A stretch of DNA of 64,000 bases from an uncultured Alphaproteobacteria bacterium (GCA_902547955.1 CACCPY010000008.1:20491-84490); one strand, 5' to 3'; shown: positions 33,980 through 43,399, numbered from the stretch's first letter. The notes: generated by a model not told the origin, from the letters alone. Numbers and translations: made by a program.

Positions 33980-34930
33980 ATGCTGTTTCGATTAAAAAAA
34001 AACAATCAAGAAAGCAAGCAAAGTCCAAAATTTAGTAATAGAATTGGAAAAATTAAAATAATTCTAAAGAAAGTTAAATTTGTTGCTAAGAACGTAATTT
34101 ATGTAAGAAGTTGGTCTAGAAATTCTAGATTATTAGGAAAAATAAAAACTGAAAATAATTTTTCCACCCACTCGAGAACGCTGAATTTCAATCAAGGTTC
34201 TATTGAATTAAAAATAATTGACGATACAGATAAATTAATACACAAAGTTAAGAAACTACGATACGAAAGTTTTTTTGGAGAATCAGAAAAAAATAATTAC
34301 GATTCAGATGAATTTGATAAATCATGTGACCACTTAGTCGCAATTGATAAATCAGTTTCTGACGATTATGTAGTGGGAACATACAGGTTACTTTTAAAAC
34401 CAAGATTTGTGAAATCACAAAGATTCTACAGTCAAACAGAGTTTAATATTTCTAAGTTAACTAAAGAAAAATCTTTAACTCTATTAGAAGCAGGCAGATC
34501 ATGTGTTCATAAAAATTATAGGGATGGAAAAATAATAAAACTGTTATGGAGGGGGCTTGCTACTTATATTGCTAAAAATAAAGTTGATATAGTTTTTGGC
34601 TGTGCAAGCTTCCCCTCAAGTAATCATAATTTGTTTAGAAATCAACTTTCATACTTAAGACACTTTCATTCATCCCCACATCATTTGAAAACAAACCCTC
34701 TAAAGCAATTAAAAGTAAATTTTAAACCAATTAAGAAAAAATTGCTCGACTCTGATGAAGAGTTTAGAAAGCTGCCCCCCTTGATTAAAGCTTACATCAG
34801 AGTTGGAGCATTTATAGGGTCTGGTGCCATTGTGGATAAAAAGTTTAATACTACTGATGTCCTGGTTATTTTAGAAGCAAAAAAAATCCAAAAAAAATAC
34901 TCTCAATTATATTTAAAAAATATACATTAA
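33980..34930 (+). CDS. OlsB-like GNAT N-acyltransferase, copy 2 (phosphate island)
   Basis: Paralogue of the gene at 3618. It shares LLEAGRSCVHKNYRDG, IIKLLWRGLA, FGCASFPSSN, LPPLIKAYIR and FNTTDVLVIL. The family makes lyso-ornithine lipid from ornithine and 3-hydroxyacyl-ACP. I start it at ATG 33980, skipping a TTG at 33971. Its stop overlaps the next ATG by one base, exactly as in copy 1, so the pair was duplicated as a unit. Its place between ppk/ppx and phoA, with Pho-like half-sites upstream, suggests a phosphate-starvation-specific copy making phosphorus-free lipid. Confidence 0.83.
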   Translation: MLFRLKKNNQESKQSPKFSNRIGKIKIILKKVKFVAKNVIYVRSWSRNSRLLGKIKTENNFSTHSRTLNFNQGSIELKIIDDTDKLIHKVKKLRYESFFGESEKNNYDSDEFDKSCDHLVAIDKSVSDDYVVGTYRLLLKPRFVKSQRFYSQTEFNISKLTKEKSLTLLEAGRSCVHKNYRDGKIIKLLWRGLATYIAKNKVDIVFGCASFPSSNHNLFRNQLSYLRHFHSSPHHLKTNPLKQLKVNFKPIKKKLLDSDEEFRKLPPLIKAYIRVGAFIGSGAIVDKKFNTTDVLVILEAKKIQKKYSQLYLKNIH

Positions 34931-35748
34931 TGCTTTACTCACCAATACTATCAATTTCAAGACTAGCAATATTGATTCCATGGATTTTATTTATTTCTTC
35001 AATCCATTTAATTGTCTCTTTACTTTCTAAAAGATTTTTTTCTTTTTTCTTTAGTATTTTTTTTAAGGGTATAATAAACATAATTGGAGTTAAAGTTAAT
35101 GTTTCAGGTTTGCCAGAGAAAAGAAACACTTTATTTGTTTCAAATCATGTCTCTTACCTTGATATAATAGTATATGGATCACTGATAAATACAGTTTTTG
35201 TCGCTAAGTCAGAAATTAAAAAATGGCCAATGATTAATAAACTTTGTACCATCGCAAAAACGATATTTGTAGAAAGAAATAATATTAGATCATTAAGAAA
35301 TCAAATTTCATTAATTGAAAAGTCTCTTCAAAAAGGTTCCAATGTACTTTTTTTTCCAGAAGGAACATCTAGTGATGGATCTAACGTTCTCAGGTTTAAG
35401 AGCTCCTTATTTTCGATAATTGAAACAAAAAAACTAGGAGATTTTTACATCCAGCCCGTCTCACTATCCTATAATAAACTTGATGGACTACCAGTTAATA
35501 AATCTTATAGACCCTTCTTGGCTTGGTTTGGAGGAATGGATCTATTTTCTCATCTTTGGAAATTCTTAGGATTGGGTACAAGTGAAGTTAAAGTTAACTT
35601 TCACAAAGCTAAAAAGTTTTCTTCATTCTCAAATAGAAAAGATGCATGCTTATTTTGTTATGAAAAAATATCTGAACAACTTGATAGTGACCATCATTCT
35701 ATAGAGATTAAAAATAAACTCAAACTTTATGAATTAAAATTCTTGTAA
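34930..35748 (+). CDS. PlsC/OlsA-like acyltransferase, copy 2 (phosphate island)
   Basis: A 272-aa paralogue of the acyltransferase at 2800, with an N-terminal hydrophobic anchor, the HX4D motif NHVSYLD and the FPEGTSSDGSNVL motif. Both copies begin MLYSPILS and both end in a similar KLYELKFL, which shows direct duplication. Coupled by one base to an OlsB-like gene, it most likely performs the second acylation of an ornithine lipid. A general 1-acylglycerol-3-phosphate acyltransferase role cannot be excluded. It is convergent with phoA. Confidence 0.85.
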   Translation: MLYSPILSISRLAILIPWILFISSIHLIVSLLSKRFFSFFFSIFFKGIINIIGVKVNVSGLPEKRNTLFVSNHVSYLDIIVYGSLINTVFVAKSEIKKWPMINKLCTIAKTIFVERNNIRSLRNQISLIEKSLQKGSNVLFFPEGTSSDGSNVLRFKSSLFSIIETKKLGDFYIQPVSLSYNKLDGLPVNKSYRPFLAWFGGMDLFSHLWKFLGLGTSEVKVNFHKAKKFSSFSNRKDACLFCYEKISEQLDSDHHSIEIKNKLKLYELKFL

Positions 35749-35792
35749 AAATTTACACTTATAAAATTTTCCTATTAGTAGACTGATTATGA

Positions 35793-37250
35793 TTAATCAA
35801 TGTTTGAATTTTTTATTGCATAATTAATAATGTGAAATAAAAAATTTTGCTCAATAGTTCCATTTAATAGAAATGAAAAAGGACCAGAGCCATATGCAAC
35901 GACATCTAAACCAGAGTGAGATTCTTTAAAAAGTGGTATAAGGGCTTCATGGTCAAATTCAATATCTCCATAATCAAAATCAGATAACCTTTTTCGAAAA
36001 GCATATTGTAAAAAATATTTTTTTTCAAAAACACTTCCAGGTCCATTCAGGTAGTTTACAACTGAAAAAGGTTTCCCGTCTAAACCTAAATTAGGTTTAC
36101 CTAGATGTTTAGATTCTTTGGGGTTAATTCTATAACATATACCATTTATTCTTGATCCTCTTCCACAATACCCATTGATGCCAAGAGAATGAGCGTGGTC
36201 AGCGGTAACAATTAACAACGTTTCTTGTAGATTTATTTTTTGAATAATATTTTGAATAAGTTTATTGAATTGTTGAGTTTGTCTAAGAACGTAATTTAGT
36301 TTTCCAGCATGGTGTCCATGATCAATTCTCCCGGCCTCTATTAATAAATAATAACCATTTTTGTTTTTATCGAGATATTCAATAGCTAAATTTGTTAAAT
36401 CTAAAAGGGAAGGTTTGTTTTCTTCCTTTGCTAAATAAGGAAAATGCGAATCAGCAAAAAGACCAATTAACCTTTTTTTAGTATCAATTTTATAGTTTTT
36501 GAAGTCTTTTTCACTATTAAGATAAATCCCCCCACTGTTTTTAAATTCCTCAATAAGGTTTCTTGAATCTGTTCTTTTTCCTTTTTGATCAAAACCACTT
36601 AGAGGTAAGAAATGTCTTTTACCACCCCCTAATGCAAGATCAATATCAGAATTGATTAACTGCAAAGCTATATCATCTTGTGTGCAGTTTTTTGGAACTT
36701 TTGAGTCATCTTCCCAATTTCTATCAAACGAGTGAGCATATAATGCCGCGGGTGTTGCGTGAGTTATTCTAGTATTTGTAACAACTCCAACACTCTTATC
36801 TAATTTTTTAAATATATCACTAATACTTTCCGCTTCAGTTCTTTTAGACATGCAATCACCGCGTACAGAACTATCTGTTAGTCCAATAATTCCAGATTTA
36901 GTTTTAATACCACTATGTATTGCTGTTGATGTTCCTGCAGAATCTGGAGTTTGTCCATTAGTAGTGTAAGTTTTTATTAAAGCCAAATGGTCTAATTTTT
37001 CGTGTGGCAAAACAAATTCATCTCCAAGGCCACCATTTATTTGTCCTTGATTCAATCTGTTTATATAGTTTGTAGTAATGCCATAACCATCACCAATAAT
37101 AAGAATAACATTTTTGGCTTTGTTCTTATTAATTTTTTTTTGAATTTGATTTTTTACAAATGATTGACCATCATTAAAACTTTGGTAATTCTTTTGTGGG
37201 TTAGCTGATAATTGACTAAAAGAAATTAAAAATAATAACAAGAAGAACAT
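35793..37250 (-). CDS. phoA: PhoA-family alkaline phosphatase
   Basis: A 485-aa secreted alkaline phosphatase. It has a signal peptide (MFFLLLFLISFSQLSANPQK), metal site IIGDGYGIT, the nucleophile Ser in TPDSAGTSTAIHSGIKT, and further ligands in EAGRIDHGHHAG and VTADHAHSLGI. It releases phosphate from organic esters in the periplasm. The enzyme is the classical type needing zinc and magnesium, not PhoX or PhoD. It lies upstream of and divergent from pstS; a weak Pho-box-like site precedes it on its strand. Confidence 0.94.
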   Translation of the reverse strand: MFFLLLFLISFSQLSANPQKNYQSFNDGQSFVKNQIQKKINKNKAKNVILIIGDGYGITTNYINRLNQGQINGGLGDEFVLPHEKLDHLALIKTYTTNGQTPDSAGTSTAIHSGIKTKSGIIGLTDSSVRGDCMSKRTEAESISDIFKKLDKSVGVVTNTRITHATPAALYAHSFDRNWEDDSKVPKNCTQDDIALQLINSDIDLALGGGKRHFLPLSGFDQKGKRTDSRNLIEEFKNSGGIYLNSEKDFKNYKIDTKKRLIGLFADSHFPYLAKEENKPSLLDLTNLAIEYLDKNKNGYYLLIEAGRIDHGHHAGKLNYVLRQTQQFNKLIQNIIQKINLQETLLIVTADHAHSLGINGYCGRGSRINGICYRINPKESKHLGKPNLGLDGKPFSVVNYLNGPGSVFEKKYFLQYAFRKRLSDFDYGDIEFDHEALIPLFKESHSGLDVVAYGSGPFSFLLNGTIEQNFLFHIINYAIKNSNID

Positions 37251-37271
37251 ATTTATATATAAACTTTAAAT

Positions 37272-37289
37272 GTTACAAATTTAAGAAAA
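37272..37289 (-). promoter_or_regulatory. Weak Pho-box-like site before phoA
   Basis: On the minus strand TTTTCTTAAATTTGTAAC has one good half-site (TTGTAAC) with the same AAAT spacer as pstS but a poor first half-site. It lies 22 bp upstream of the phoA ATG. It is listed because phoA would be expected to belong to the regulon; sequence support alone is weak. Confidence 0.35.
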
Positions 37290-37303
37290 TAATTTTATTG
37301 TAA

Positions 37304-37358
37304 TTCTAGTCCGACTCGAACGGAAATGAGCCCAAGTTCAACGGATTTTGAATCCTTT
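37304..37358 (-). repeat. tRNA-Leu-like 55-bp element, copy B
   Basis: On the minus strand this element resembles the 3' part of a leucine tRNA: GGATTCAAAATCC as an anticodon arm with a TTCAAAA loop (anticodon CAA), a long variable-arm region, and a T arm CCGTTCGAGTCGG. The D arm and a matching acceptor stem are not recognisable, so it is not a functional tRNA. It is an ungapped 76 percent match (42 of 55, hand count) to copy A at 33093-33147. The rest of this 306-bp gap (37251-37556) holds only Pho-box-like sites and AT-rich sequence; I see no gene in it. Confidence 0.5.
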
Positions 37359-37465
37359 GTGTTTGATTGTAAGTAGCTTATTTAAATTAAGATAAATTTT
37401 TACCATCACACTTTAACTATTACACCTTTTTAAGATATCTTTAGTAGTTAAAACAAAAAAAAACA

Positions 37466-37494
37466 ATGTCATAAATTTGTAACAAAAATGTAAC
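37466..37494 (+). promoter_or_regulatory. Tandem Pho boxes (three half-sites) before pstS
   Basis: ATGTCAT, TTGTAAC and ATGTAAC repeat with an exact 11-bp period and spacers AAAT and AAAA. The first 18-mer matches the E. coli Pho consensus at 14 of 18 positions. A -10-like TATTAT follows at 37498-37503. The site is 62 bp upstream of the pstS start codon. Confidence 0.75.
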
Positions 37495-37556
37495 AATTAT
37501 TATTCTTTATTGTTTTAATTTATTTTTTCATTTTAACATTAACAATGAGGAATATT

Positions 37557-38606
37557 ATGAAAAAAACTATACTTGCAGCATCAATATTTGCTTTTACAAT
37601 AATTGGAAATGCTGATGCTCGTGACCAAATTAAGATTGTTGGATCTTCAACAGTTTATCCGTTTGCTACTGTGGTGGCAGAACGTTTTGGTAAAACTAGT
37701 GGCTTTAAAACTCCAGTTATTGAGTCCACCGGATCAGGTGGAGGTCTAAAGCTTTTTTGTAAAGGTTTAGGAACTGAACACCCTGATATTACTAATGCTT
37801 CTAGAAGAATTAAAATGAAGGAAGTAAAAAAATGCACTAAAAATGGTGTTACTGATATAACAGAAATTAAAGTAGGTTTTGATGGAATTGCCATGGCCAA
37901 TGCTAAATCTGGTCCAAAACTTGAGTTAAGTCTTAAAGATATCTATCTGGCCTTAGCTAAAGTAGTTCCTGCTGATCCTGAAGGAAATACAGTTAAACCA
38001 AATCCATATAAAATGTGGAATGAAGTTAACCCTGCTCTTCCTGCAGCTCCAATCGTTGTAATCGGCCCTCCACCAACATCTGGAACAAGAGATGCTTTCA
38101 ACGAATTAGCAATAGAAAGAGGTTGTAAAAAGTTTCCTGGCAGAAAAGCATTAAAAAAGAAAGACAAAAAACTCTACAAAAAAGAATGTAGAGGCGTCAG
38201 AGAAGACGGTCCATATGTTGAAGCCGGAGAAAATGATAACCTTATCATTGAAAAGTTAGTAGCTGATCCTGGTGCACTTGGTGTTTTTGGATATTCATTT
38301 TTAGATCAAAATAGAGATAAAGTTAAAGCTGCAAAAGTTGATGGAGTTTTTCCTGAATTTGAAGCAATTTCTTCAGGTAAATATCCTGTATCAAGATCTT
38401 TATTTTTCTATGTGAAAAATGCACACGCATCTATAATTCCTGGTGTTAAAGAATACGTCAGAGAATTCACTTCAAACAAGGCGATTGGTTCCGAAGGATA
38501 TCTAATTTCCAAAGGTTTAATTCCGCTTTCAGAATCTGAAAGAGCAAAGTTTGAAAAAGATGGGAAGACATTAGCTAAATTTGACGGTAAAGTATTAAAA
38601 AAATAA
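37557..38606 (+). CDS. pstS: Phosphate ABC transporter substrate-binding protein PstS
   Basis: A 349-aa periplasmic phosphate-binding protein: signal peptide MKKTILAASIFAFTIIGNADA, then the phosphate-binding IVGSSTVYPFATVVAERFG, STGSGGGLKLF and PPPTSGTRDAFNEL. I choose the ATG at 37557, whose GAGGAATATT ribosome site is identical to the porin's, over an ATG at 37545 that would split that site. It opens the operon pstS-pstC-pstA-pstB-phoU-phoB. Codon use is richer than in its neighbours, consistent with very high expression. Confidence 0.95.
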   Translation: MKKTILAASIFAFTIIGNADARDQIKIVGSSTVYPFATVVAERFGKTSGFKTPVIESTGSGGGLKLFCKGLGTEHPDITNASRRIKMKEVKKCTKNGVTDITEIKVGFDGIAMANAKSGPKLELSLKDIYLALAKVVPADPEGNTVKPNPYKMWNEVNPALPAAPIVVIGPPPTSGTRDAFNELAIERGCKKFPGRKALKKKDKKLYKKECRGVREDGPYVEAGENDNLIIEKLVADPGALGVFGYSFLDQNRDKVKAAKVDGVFPEFEAISSGKYPVSRSLFFYVKNAHASIIPGVKEYVREFTSNKAIGSEGYLISKGLIPLSESERAKFEKDGKTLAKFDGKVLKK

Positions 38607-38629
38607 TAATATTTTATTAAGGCAAGTTA

Positions 38630-40015
38630 ATGGGGTTTTGGTCCTTTTTTACGCTATTGTGTTTAGTTGGATTCTACGTTAATTGGTATGGAACAACTAA
38701 AGCTCTTAGAATAAATTCAAATATTGAAAAAGGACCAAAATTACCCTCCCTACCCAACTATTATGGAAGACACGCACTTTTGTCTTTCATTTTAGTTAGT
38801 ACAACAATACTTTTGGTATGGATTTTTTTAAAACCATTTATTCTAGATCTTTTACTTGAGAATAAGATTAGTGTTGACTTAATTTCTTCATTTGATGGAG
38901 ACCCATCAATGCTCATTGATACTATAAAAGCAACAGATCCAAATAATTTTTTTCCAGGTACAAATCCACTAATCATTGAATTTGCAAAATACTACGAATA
39001 CATAAAAGAGACCTCTGACTCCTATGTTTATTTGATGGTTTTATCTGTTGCATTAATATTTAGTATTTTTTCGCTCAGAAAAATCTCAATTTCTTTTCAA
39101 GCTCGCCAATCTGTTGAAAAAACAAATATAAACATTTTAATTTTCTGTTCAGTAATTGCTATTATTACAACAATAGGAATTGTTTTTTCGTTAATTTTCG
39201 AAGCTATTCGTTTTTTTGAAAAGGTTCCTTTTTTTGATTTTTTATTTGGTCTAGCATGGAGTCCTCAAACTGCAATTAGAGAAGACCAAGTAGCTAGTCA
39301 AGGTGCATTTGGAGCTATACCAATATTTTCTGGGACATTGCTTATAACTTTGGTGGCTATGTCAGTGGCCATTCCAATAGGCCTATTATCCGCCATTTAT
39401 ATCTCTGAATATGCAAATTTAAAAGTTAGAAAGTTTCTAAAGCCTGTGCTTGAAATTTTAGCAGGAGTTCCGACAGTCGTTTATGGGTTTTTTGCAGCAA
39501 TTACGGTAGGACCTTTTTTGAAAGATTTGGTAAGTTTTTTTGGTTTTTCCATTGCCTCAGAGAGCGCTCTCGCCGCTGGAGGGGTAATGGGGATAATGAT
39601 AATACCATTTATTTCCTCATTATCAGATGATGTGATCAACTCCGTTCCAATGTCTCTCAGAGAAGGATCATATGCAATGGGCGCAACGAAATCAGAAACA
39701 ATTATAAGGGTTGTTTTGCCTGCCGCTTTACCCGGAATAATGGGTGCAATTTTACTAGCTGTTTCAAGAGCTATTGGCGAAACTATGATTGTAGTAATGG
39801 CAGCAGGCATTGCTGCTAATCTCACCGCTAATCCTTTTGAGGCCGTAACTACTGTTACCGTTCAAATAGTAACGTTATTAGTTGGTGATCAAGAATTCGA
39901 TAGCGCTAAGACATTAGCTGCATTTGCGTTAGGAATTACATTGTTTTTTGCAACACTTTTGTTAAATCTCTATGCTTTGAAAATAGTTAGGAAATATAGA
40001 GAAATATATGACTAA
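38630..40015 (+). CDS. pstC: Phosphate ABC transporter permease PstC
   Basis: A 461-aa inner-membrane permease, longer than E. coli PstC (about 319 aa) because of an N-terminal 150-residue region with extra membrane segments, as in many alphaproteobacterial homologues. The transporter core includes IPIFSGTLLITLVAMSVAIP, LEILAGVPTVVYGFFA and the EAA-type loop REGSYAMGATKSETI. It pairs with PstA to form the channel. It begins 23 bp after pstS and overlaps pstA by 8 bp. Confidence 0.94.
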   Translation: MGFWSFFTLLCLVGFYVNWYGTTKALRINSNIEKGPKLPSLPNYYGRHALLSFILVSTTILLVWIFLKPFILDLLLENKISVDLISSFDGDPSMLIDTIKATDPNNFFPGTNPLIIEFAKYYEYIKETSDSYVYLMVLSVALIFSIFSLRKISISFQARQSVEKTNINILIFCSVIAIITTIGIVFSLIFEAIRFFEKVPFFDFLFGLAWSPQTAIREDQVASQGAFGAIPIFSGTLLITLVAMSVAIPIGLLSAIYISEYANLKVRKFLKPVLEILAGVPTVVYGFFAAITVGPFLKDLVSFFGFSIASESALAAGGVMGIMIIPFISSLSDDVINSVPMSLREGSYAMGATKSETIIRVVLPAALPGIMGAILLAVSRAIGETMIVVMAAGIAANLTANPFEAVTTVTVQIVTLLVGDQEFDSAKTLAAFALGITLFFATLLLNLYALKIVRKYREIYD

Positions 40016-41285
40016 TATCACTGAAAAAATTAAATTATCTTTGAGTAAAAGGCAAAGATCAGAAAAGAGGTTTAAGTTTCTTGGATTCATAGGAATATCA
40101 TTTGCTATTATCTTTTTAATAATTATTTTATACTCAATTTTTTCTCAGGGACAGAGTGCATTTAAGAGCACATATATTGAGTTAAATATTTTTTTTGATG
40201 AGAAGATTATAGATGTTGAAGGAAAACGAGACATTGAGGATATCAAATTTGCAAATTTCAGAAAAATTATTACTAACTCATTAGATAATTACTTTCCTGA
40301 AGTAGAGAAAAGAGAAGAAAAAAGAAAATTACACGAATTCATATCAAGTTCTGAAGAAAAGAATTTAATGAATTTAGTTTTATCCGACCAAGAATTAATT
40401 GGTAAATCAAAACGACTCTGGTTGCTAGCTTCATCGACAATTGATGTAATACATAAGAATCCAGAGATGGAAAGGATTGTAGAATCAGACAGGTTGGTTG
40501 ATGACCTTGAACTAAGCTGGTTTAAAACTTTCAAAGAAAATGGTAACTTAAAGTTTGGATTTAATAAAAATTTTTTTTCAAAAGCTGATTCAACAGAGCC
40601 AGAACAAGCGGGCGTTCTTGGATCAATGCTTGGTTCCTTTTTTACTCTTCTCATAACACTAATCCTTTCATTTCCAATAGCCGTAGCAGCCGGGGTTTTT
40701 TTAGAAGAACTAGCACCAAAAAATAGATTTACAGACTTTATTGAAGTAAATATTAATAATTTAGCCGCTGTTCCCTCAATAATTTTTGGTTTACTTGGAC
40801 TAGCAATTTTCTTAAACGTCATGCACTTACCAAGGTCTGCCCCTATAGTTGGTGGGATGGTTTTAGCATTGATGACTCTACCTACAATTATTATTGCAAC
40901 TAGAGCGTCTTTAAAAGCTGTTCCCCCATCAATAAGAGAGGCGGCCATAGGATTAGGTGCAACAAAATTTCAAACTGTTAATCACCACGTTCTTCCACTT
41001 TCAATGCCAGGGATATTGACAGGGACAATTATAGGAATGTCACAGGCACTTGGGGAATCTGCACCTTTGTTGATGATTGGGATGGTTGCATTCATAGTCG
41101 ATATCCCAGGATCATTTACTGACTCCGCAACAGTATTACCTGTGCAAATCTATTTATGGAAAAGTACGGCAGCACGGGGGTTCTTAGAATTGACAGCGGC
41201 GGGGGTAATGGTACTTTTAACTTTTTTAATATTAATGAATGGATTAGCTGTCTTTGTAAGACAAAAGTTTGAGAAAAAATGGTAA
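40008..41285 (+). CDS. pstA: Phosphate ABC transporter permease PstA
   Basis: A 425-aa permease with one N-terminal membrane helix, a periplasmic insert of about 150 residues (residues 50-195) and then the usual six-helix core. The core shows [38 protein letters not shown] and the EAA loop [15 protein letters not shown]. It is longer than E. coli PstA (about 296 aa), again the alphaproteobacterial form. It overlaps pstC by 8 bp and pstB by 7 bp, so the operon is translationally coupled. Confidence 0.94.
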   Translation: MTNITEKIKLSLSKRQRSEKRFKFLGFIGISFAIIFLIIILYSIFSQGQSAFKSTYIELNIFFDEKIIDVEGKRDIEDIKFANFRKIITNSLDNYFPEVEKREEKRKLHEFISSSEEKNLMNLVLSDQELIGKSKRLWLLASSTIDVIHKNPEMERIVESDRLVDDLELSWFKTFKENGNLKFGFNKNFFSKADSTEPEQAGVLGSMLGSFFTLLITLILSFPIAVAAGVFLEELAPKNRFTDFIEVNINNLAAVPSIIFGLLGLAIFLNVMHLPRSAPIVGGMVLALMTLPTIIIATRASLKAVPPSIREAAIGLGATKFQTVNHHVLPLSMPGILTGTIIGMSQALGESAPLLMIGMVAFIVDIPGSFTDSATVLPVQIYLWKSTAARGFLELTAAGVMVLLTFLILMNGLAVFVRQKFEKKW

Positions 41286-42049
41286 TGTCAAATAGAATTA
41301 AAATAAAAAGTAAAAAAATTAGTGTTTTTTATGGCGATAAAAAAGCTTTAGATTCAATCAATTTAGAAATCCCAGAAAAGAAAGTAACATCCTTAATTGG
41401 CCCCAGCGGTTGCGGCAAGTCAACATTTCTTAGATGTTTAAATAGAATGAACGATACCATTGATATTTGTAGAGTTGAAGGAGACATATTCATTGACGAA
41501 AAAAATATCTATGAAAAAGGTTTAGACCCTGTTCTGCTGAGAGCAAGAATTGGTATGGTTTTCCAAAAACCTAATCCATTTCCAAAATCGATTTTTGATA
41601 ATGTTGCCTATGGACCCAAAATTCATGGTATAGTAAATAGTGAAGATGAATTAAACGATTTAGTTAAAGATAGTTTGAAAAAAGCTGGCTTATATAATGA
41701 GGTAAAGGATAGATTAGATGAACCCGGAACGTCATTATCTGGTGGACAGCAACAACGTCTCTGTATAGCCAGAGCAATAGCTGTTAGCCCTGAAGTAATT
41801 TTAATGGACGAACCGTGTTCTGCACTAGATCCAATTGCAACGGCTGTTATAGAAGAATTAATTGATGAACTTGCAAAAAATTTTACCATCGTAATTGTAA
41901 CCCATTCAATGCAGCAAGCCGCCAGAGTCTCACAACAAACGGCTTTTTTCCATATGGGTAATTTAATTGAAGTCGGAAAAACTGAGGAAATTTTTTCAAT
42001 GCCTAAACAGATAAAAACTCAAGATTATATTACGGGAAAGATAGGATAA
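41279..42049 (+). CDS. pstB: Phosphate ABC transporter ATP-binding protein PstB
   Basis: A 256-aa ABC ATPase with Walker [11 protein letters not shown] loop [12 protein letters not shown] (a PstB hallmark), signature [14 protein letters not shown], Walker [14 protein letters not shown] and the switch His in [12 protein letters not shown]. It energises phosphate import through PstC/PstA. Two ATGs (41279 and 41285) are possible starts; both leave the ATPase complete. It is followed after 4 bp by phoU. Confidence 0.96.
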   Translation: MVMSNRIKIKSKKISVFYGDKKALDSINLEIPEKKVTSLIGPSGCGKSTFLRCLNRMNDTIDICRVEGDIFIDEKNIYEKGLDPVLLRARIGMVFQKPNPFPKSIFDNVAYGPKIHGIVNSEDELNDLVKDSLKKAGLYNEVKDRLDEPGTSLSGGQQQRLCIARAIAVSPEVILMDEPCSALDPIATAVIEELIDELAKNFTIVIVTHSMQQAARVSQQTAFFHMGNLIEVGKTEEIFSMPKQIKTQDYITGKIG

Positions 42050-42053
42050 AAAA

Positions 42054-42707
42054 ATGAAAGAACATATTGTTTCAACTTATGATGATGACTTAAACACTCT
42101 TAAAACAAAACTGCTTGAAATGGGTGTGTTAGTTGAAAGACAAATATTTCAAGCTATTGAAGTTACAAAAATCATAAATCTTTCTAAAGCAAAAGAAATT
42201 CAAAAAGGCGATGATGCTATAGATGCGTTAGAAGTAGAAATAAGGGAATTTGCAACAAAAACTCTTACAAAAAGACAACCTTTAGCTGATGATTTAAGAA
42301 AAATAATAATATCATTAAAGATCTCAAGTATTTTAGAAAGAATTGGTGATCATGCCGCAAATGTTGCTGGACGTATTCTTCATGTAAAAAAAATGCCAGA
42401 GAATTATTTGACTGATTCCATATATCAACTGGGACAACTGGTCGTAAAAAATTATTCAAAAGCATTGAGTTCATTTGATCAAGATAGTCAAAAAATAGCA
42501 CAAGTTGTACCAACTGAAGATGTAACTATAAACTCTGTTTACGAGACATGCTTTAGAGAGCATTTACACATAATGATGGAAGATAGAGAAATCATTGGTT
42601 TTTCAACACAAATGCTTTTCATCGCCAAGGAACTTGAAAGAATAGGGGATTTATCAAAAGTTATTTCAAAAGAAGTTATATATAACTTAAAAGGAAAAAT
42701 AGTTTAA
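42054..42707 (+). CDS. phoU: Phosphate signalling protein PhoU
   Basis: A 217-aa all-helical protein made of two PhoU three-helix repeats. The metal-binding E(D)xxxD-type motifs appear as ILERIGDHAANVAGR in the first half and LERIGDLSKVISKEV in the second. PhoU links the occupancy of the Pst transporter to PhoR and keeps the regulon off when phosphate is sufficient. It lies between pstB and phoB; its stop shares one base with the phoB start codon. Confidence 0.95.
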   Translation: MKEHIVSTYDDDLNTLKTKLLEMGVLVERQIFQAIEVTKIINLSKAKEIQKGDDAIDALEVEIREFATKTLTKRQPLADDLRKIIISLKISSILERIGDHAANVAGRILHVKKMPENYLTDSIYQLGQLVVKNYSKALSSFDQDSQKIAQVVPTEDVTINSVYETCFREHLHIMMEDREIIGFSTQMLFIAKELERIGDLSKVISKEVIYNLKGKIV

Positions 42708-43399
42708 TGGTAAATAACAAAAAACAAATTGTTGTTGTTGAAGATGATACTGCCCTCTTGCCAATGATTACTTACAATCTTGAAAAAAATGGTTTTTCTG
42801 TACGAGAAGCCACTAACGGTGAAGATGCGTTAATGCTTATTAAAGAACAGTTACCTGCTCTAGCTATTATTGACTGGATGATACCGGCACCTACGGGTAT
42901 TGAAGTGTGTAAAATTTTAAGAAGAGGAAAAGAAACAATTTCTTTGCCAATAATAATTTTATCAGCAAAAGGAGAAGAGGAAGACAAAGTAAGAGGACTG
43001 AACACAGGTGCCGACGACTATGTCACAAAACCCTTCAGTCCAGCAGAACTTATTGCGAGAGTAAATTCATTATTAAGAAGATCAACTTCCTCTGGTAAAA
43101 AGACTTTAGAGTTTATGGATATTTCAATAAATTTAAACCACCATAAAGTTTACAGAGGTGAGAAAAAAATCCATCTCGGGCCAACTGAATATAAGTTACT
43201 TAAACACTTAATGGAAAATCCTGGACGAGTTTATTCTAGAGAACAACTTTTGGATTCCGTGTGGGGTCACGGAATTTATGTTGAATCAAGAACTGTTGAT
43301 ACACACATAAGAAGACTTAGAAAAGCAATAAATACCTCCGGCAAACAAAATTATATTAGAACAGTTAGGTCTGCAGGTTATTCTATAGATTCTGAATAA
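42707..43399 (+). CDS. phoB: Phosphate regulon response regulator PhoB
   Basis: A 230-aa OmpR-family regulator. The receiver domain has the acidic pair in VEDD, phospho-acceptor Asp56 in AIIDWMIPAPTG and Lys108 in YVTKPFSPAEL. The winged-helix domain includes GPTEYKLLKHLMENPGRVYS and VESRTVDTHIRRLRKA. All catalytic residues are intact. It closes the pst operon and is the expected reader of the Pho boxes in this window; its kinase phoR is 22 kb upstream on the same strand. Confidence 0.95.
   Translation: MVNNKKQIVVVEDDTALLPMITYNLEKNGFSVREATNGEDALMLIKEQLPALAIIDWMIPAPTGIEVCKILRRGKETISLPIIILSAKGEEEDKVRGLNTGADDYVTKPFSPAELIARVNSLLRRSTSSGKKTLEFMDISINLNHHKVYRGEKKIHLGPTEYKLLKHLMENPGRVYSREQLLDSVWGHGIYVESRTVDTHIRRLRKAINTSGKQNYIRTVRSAGYSIDSE

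Noticed and set aside
37304..37358. A functional tRNA-Leu(CAA) gene
   Set aside because: The anticodon and T arms look right, but I find no D arm with GG and no acceptor stem pairing, so only a remnant is claimed.
39481..39825. A 114-codon frame antisense to pstC
   Set aside because: Shadow of the hydrophobic membrane segments of pstC; no start context.
40289..40948. A 219-codon open frame antisense to pstA
   Set aside because: It mirrors the pstA reading frame, has no ribosome site or recognisable domain, and pstA is certain.
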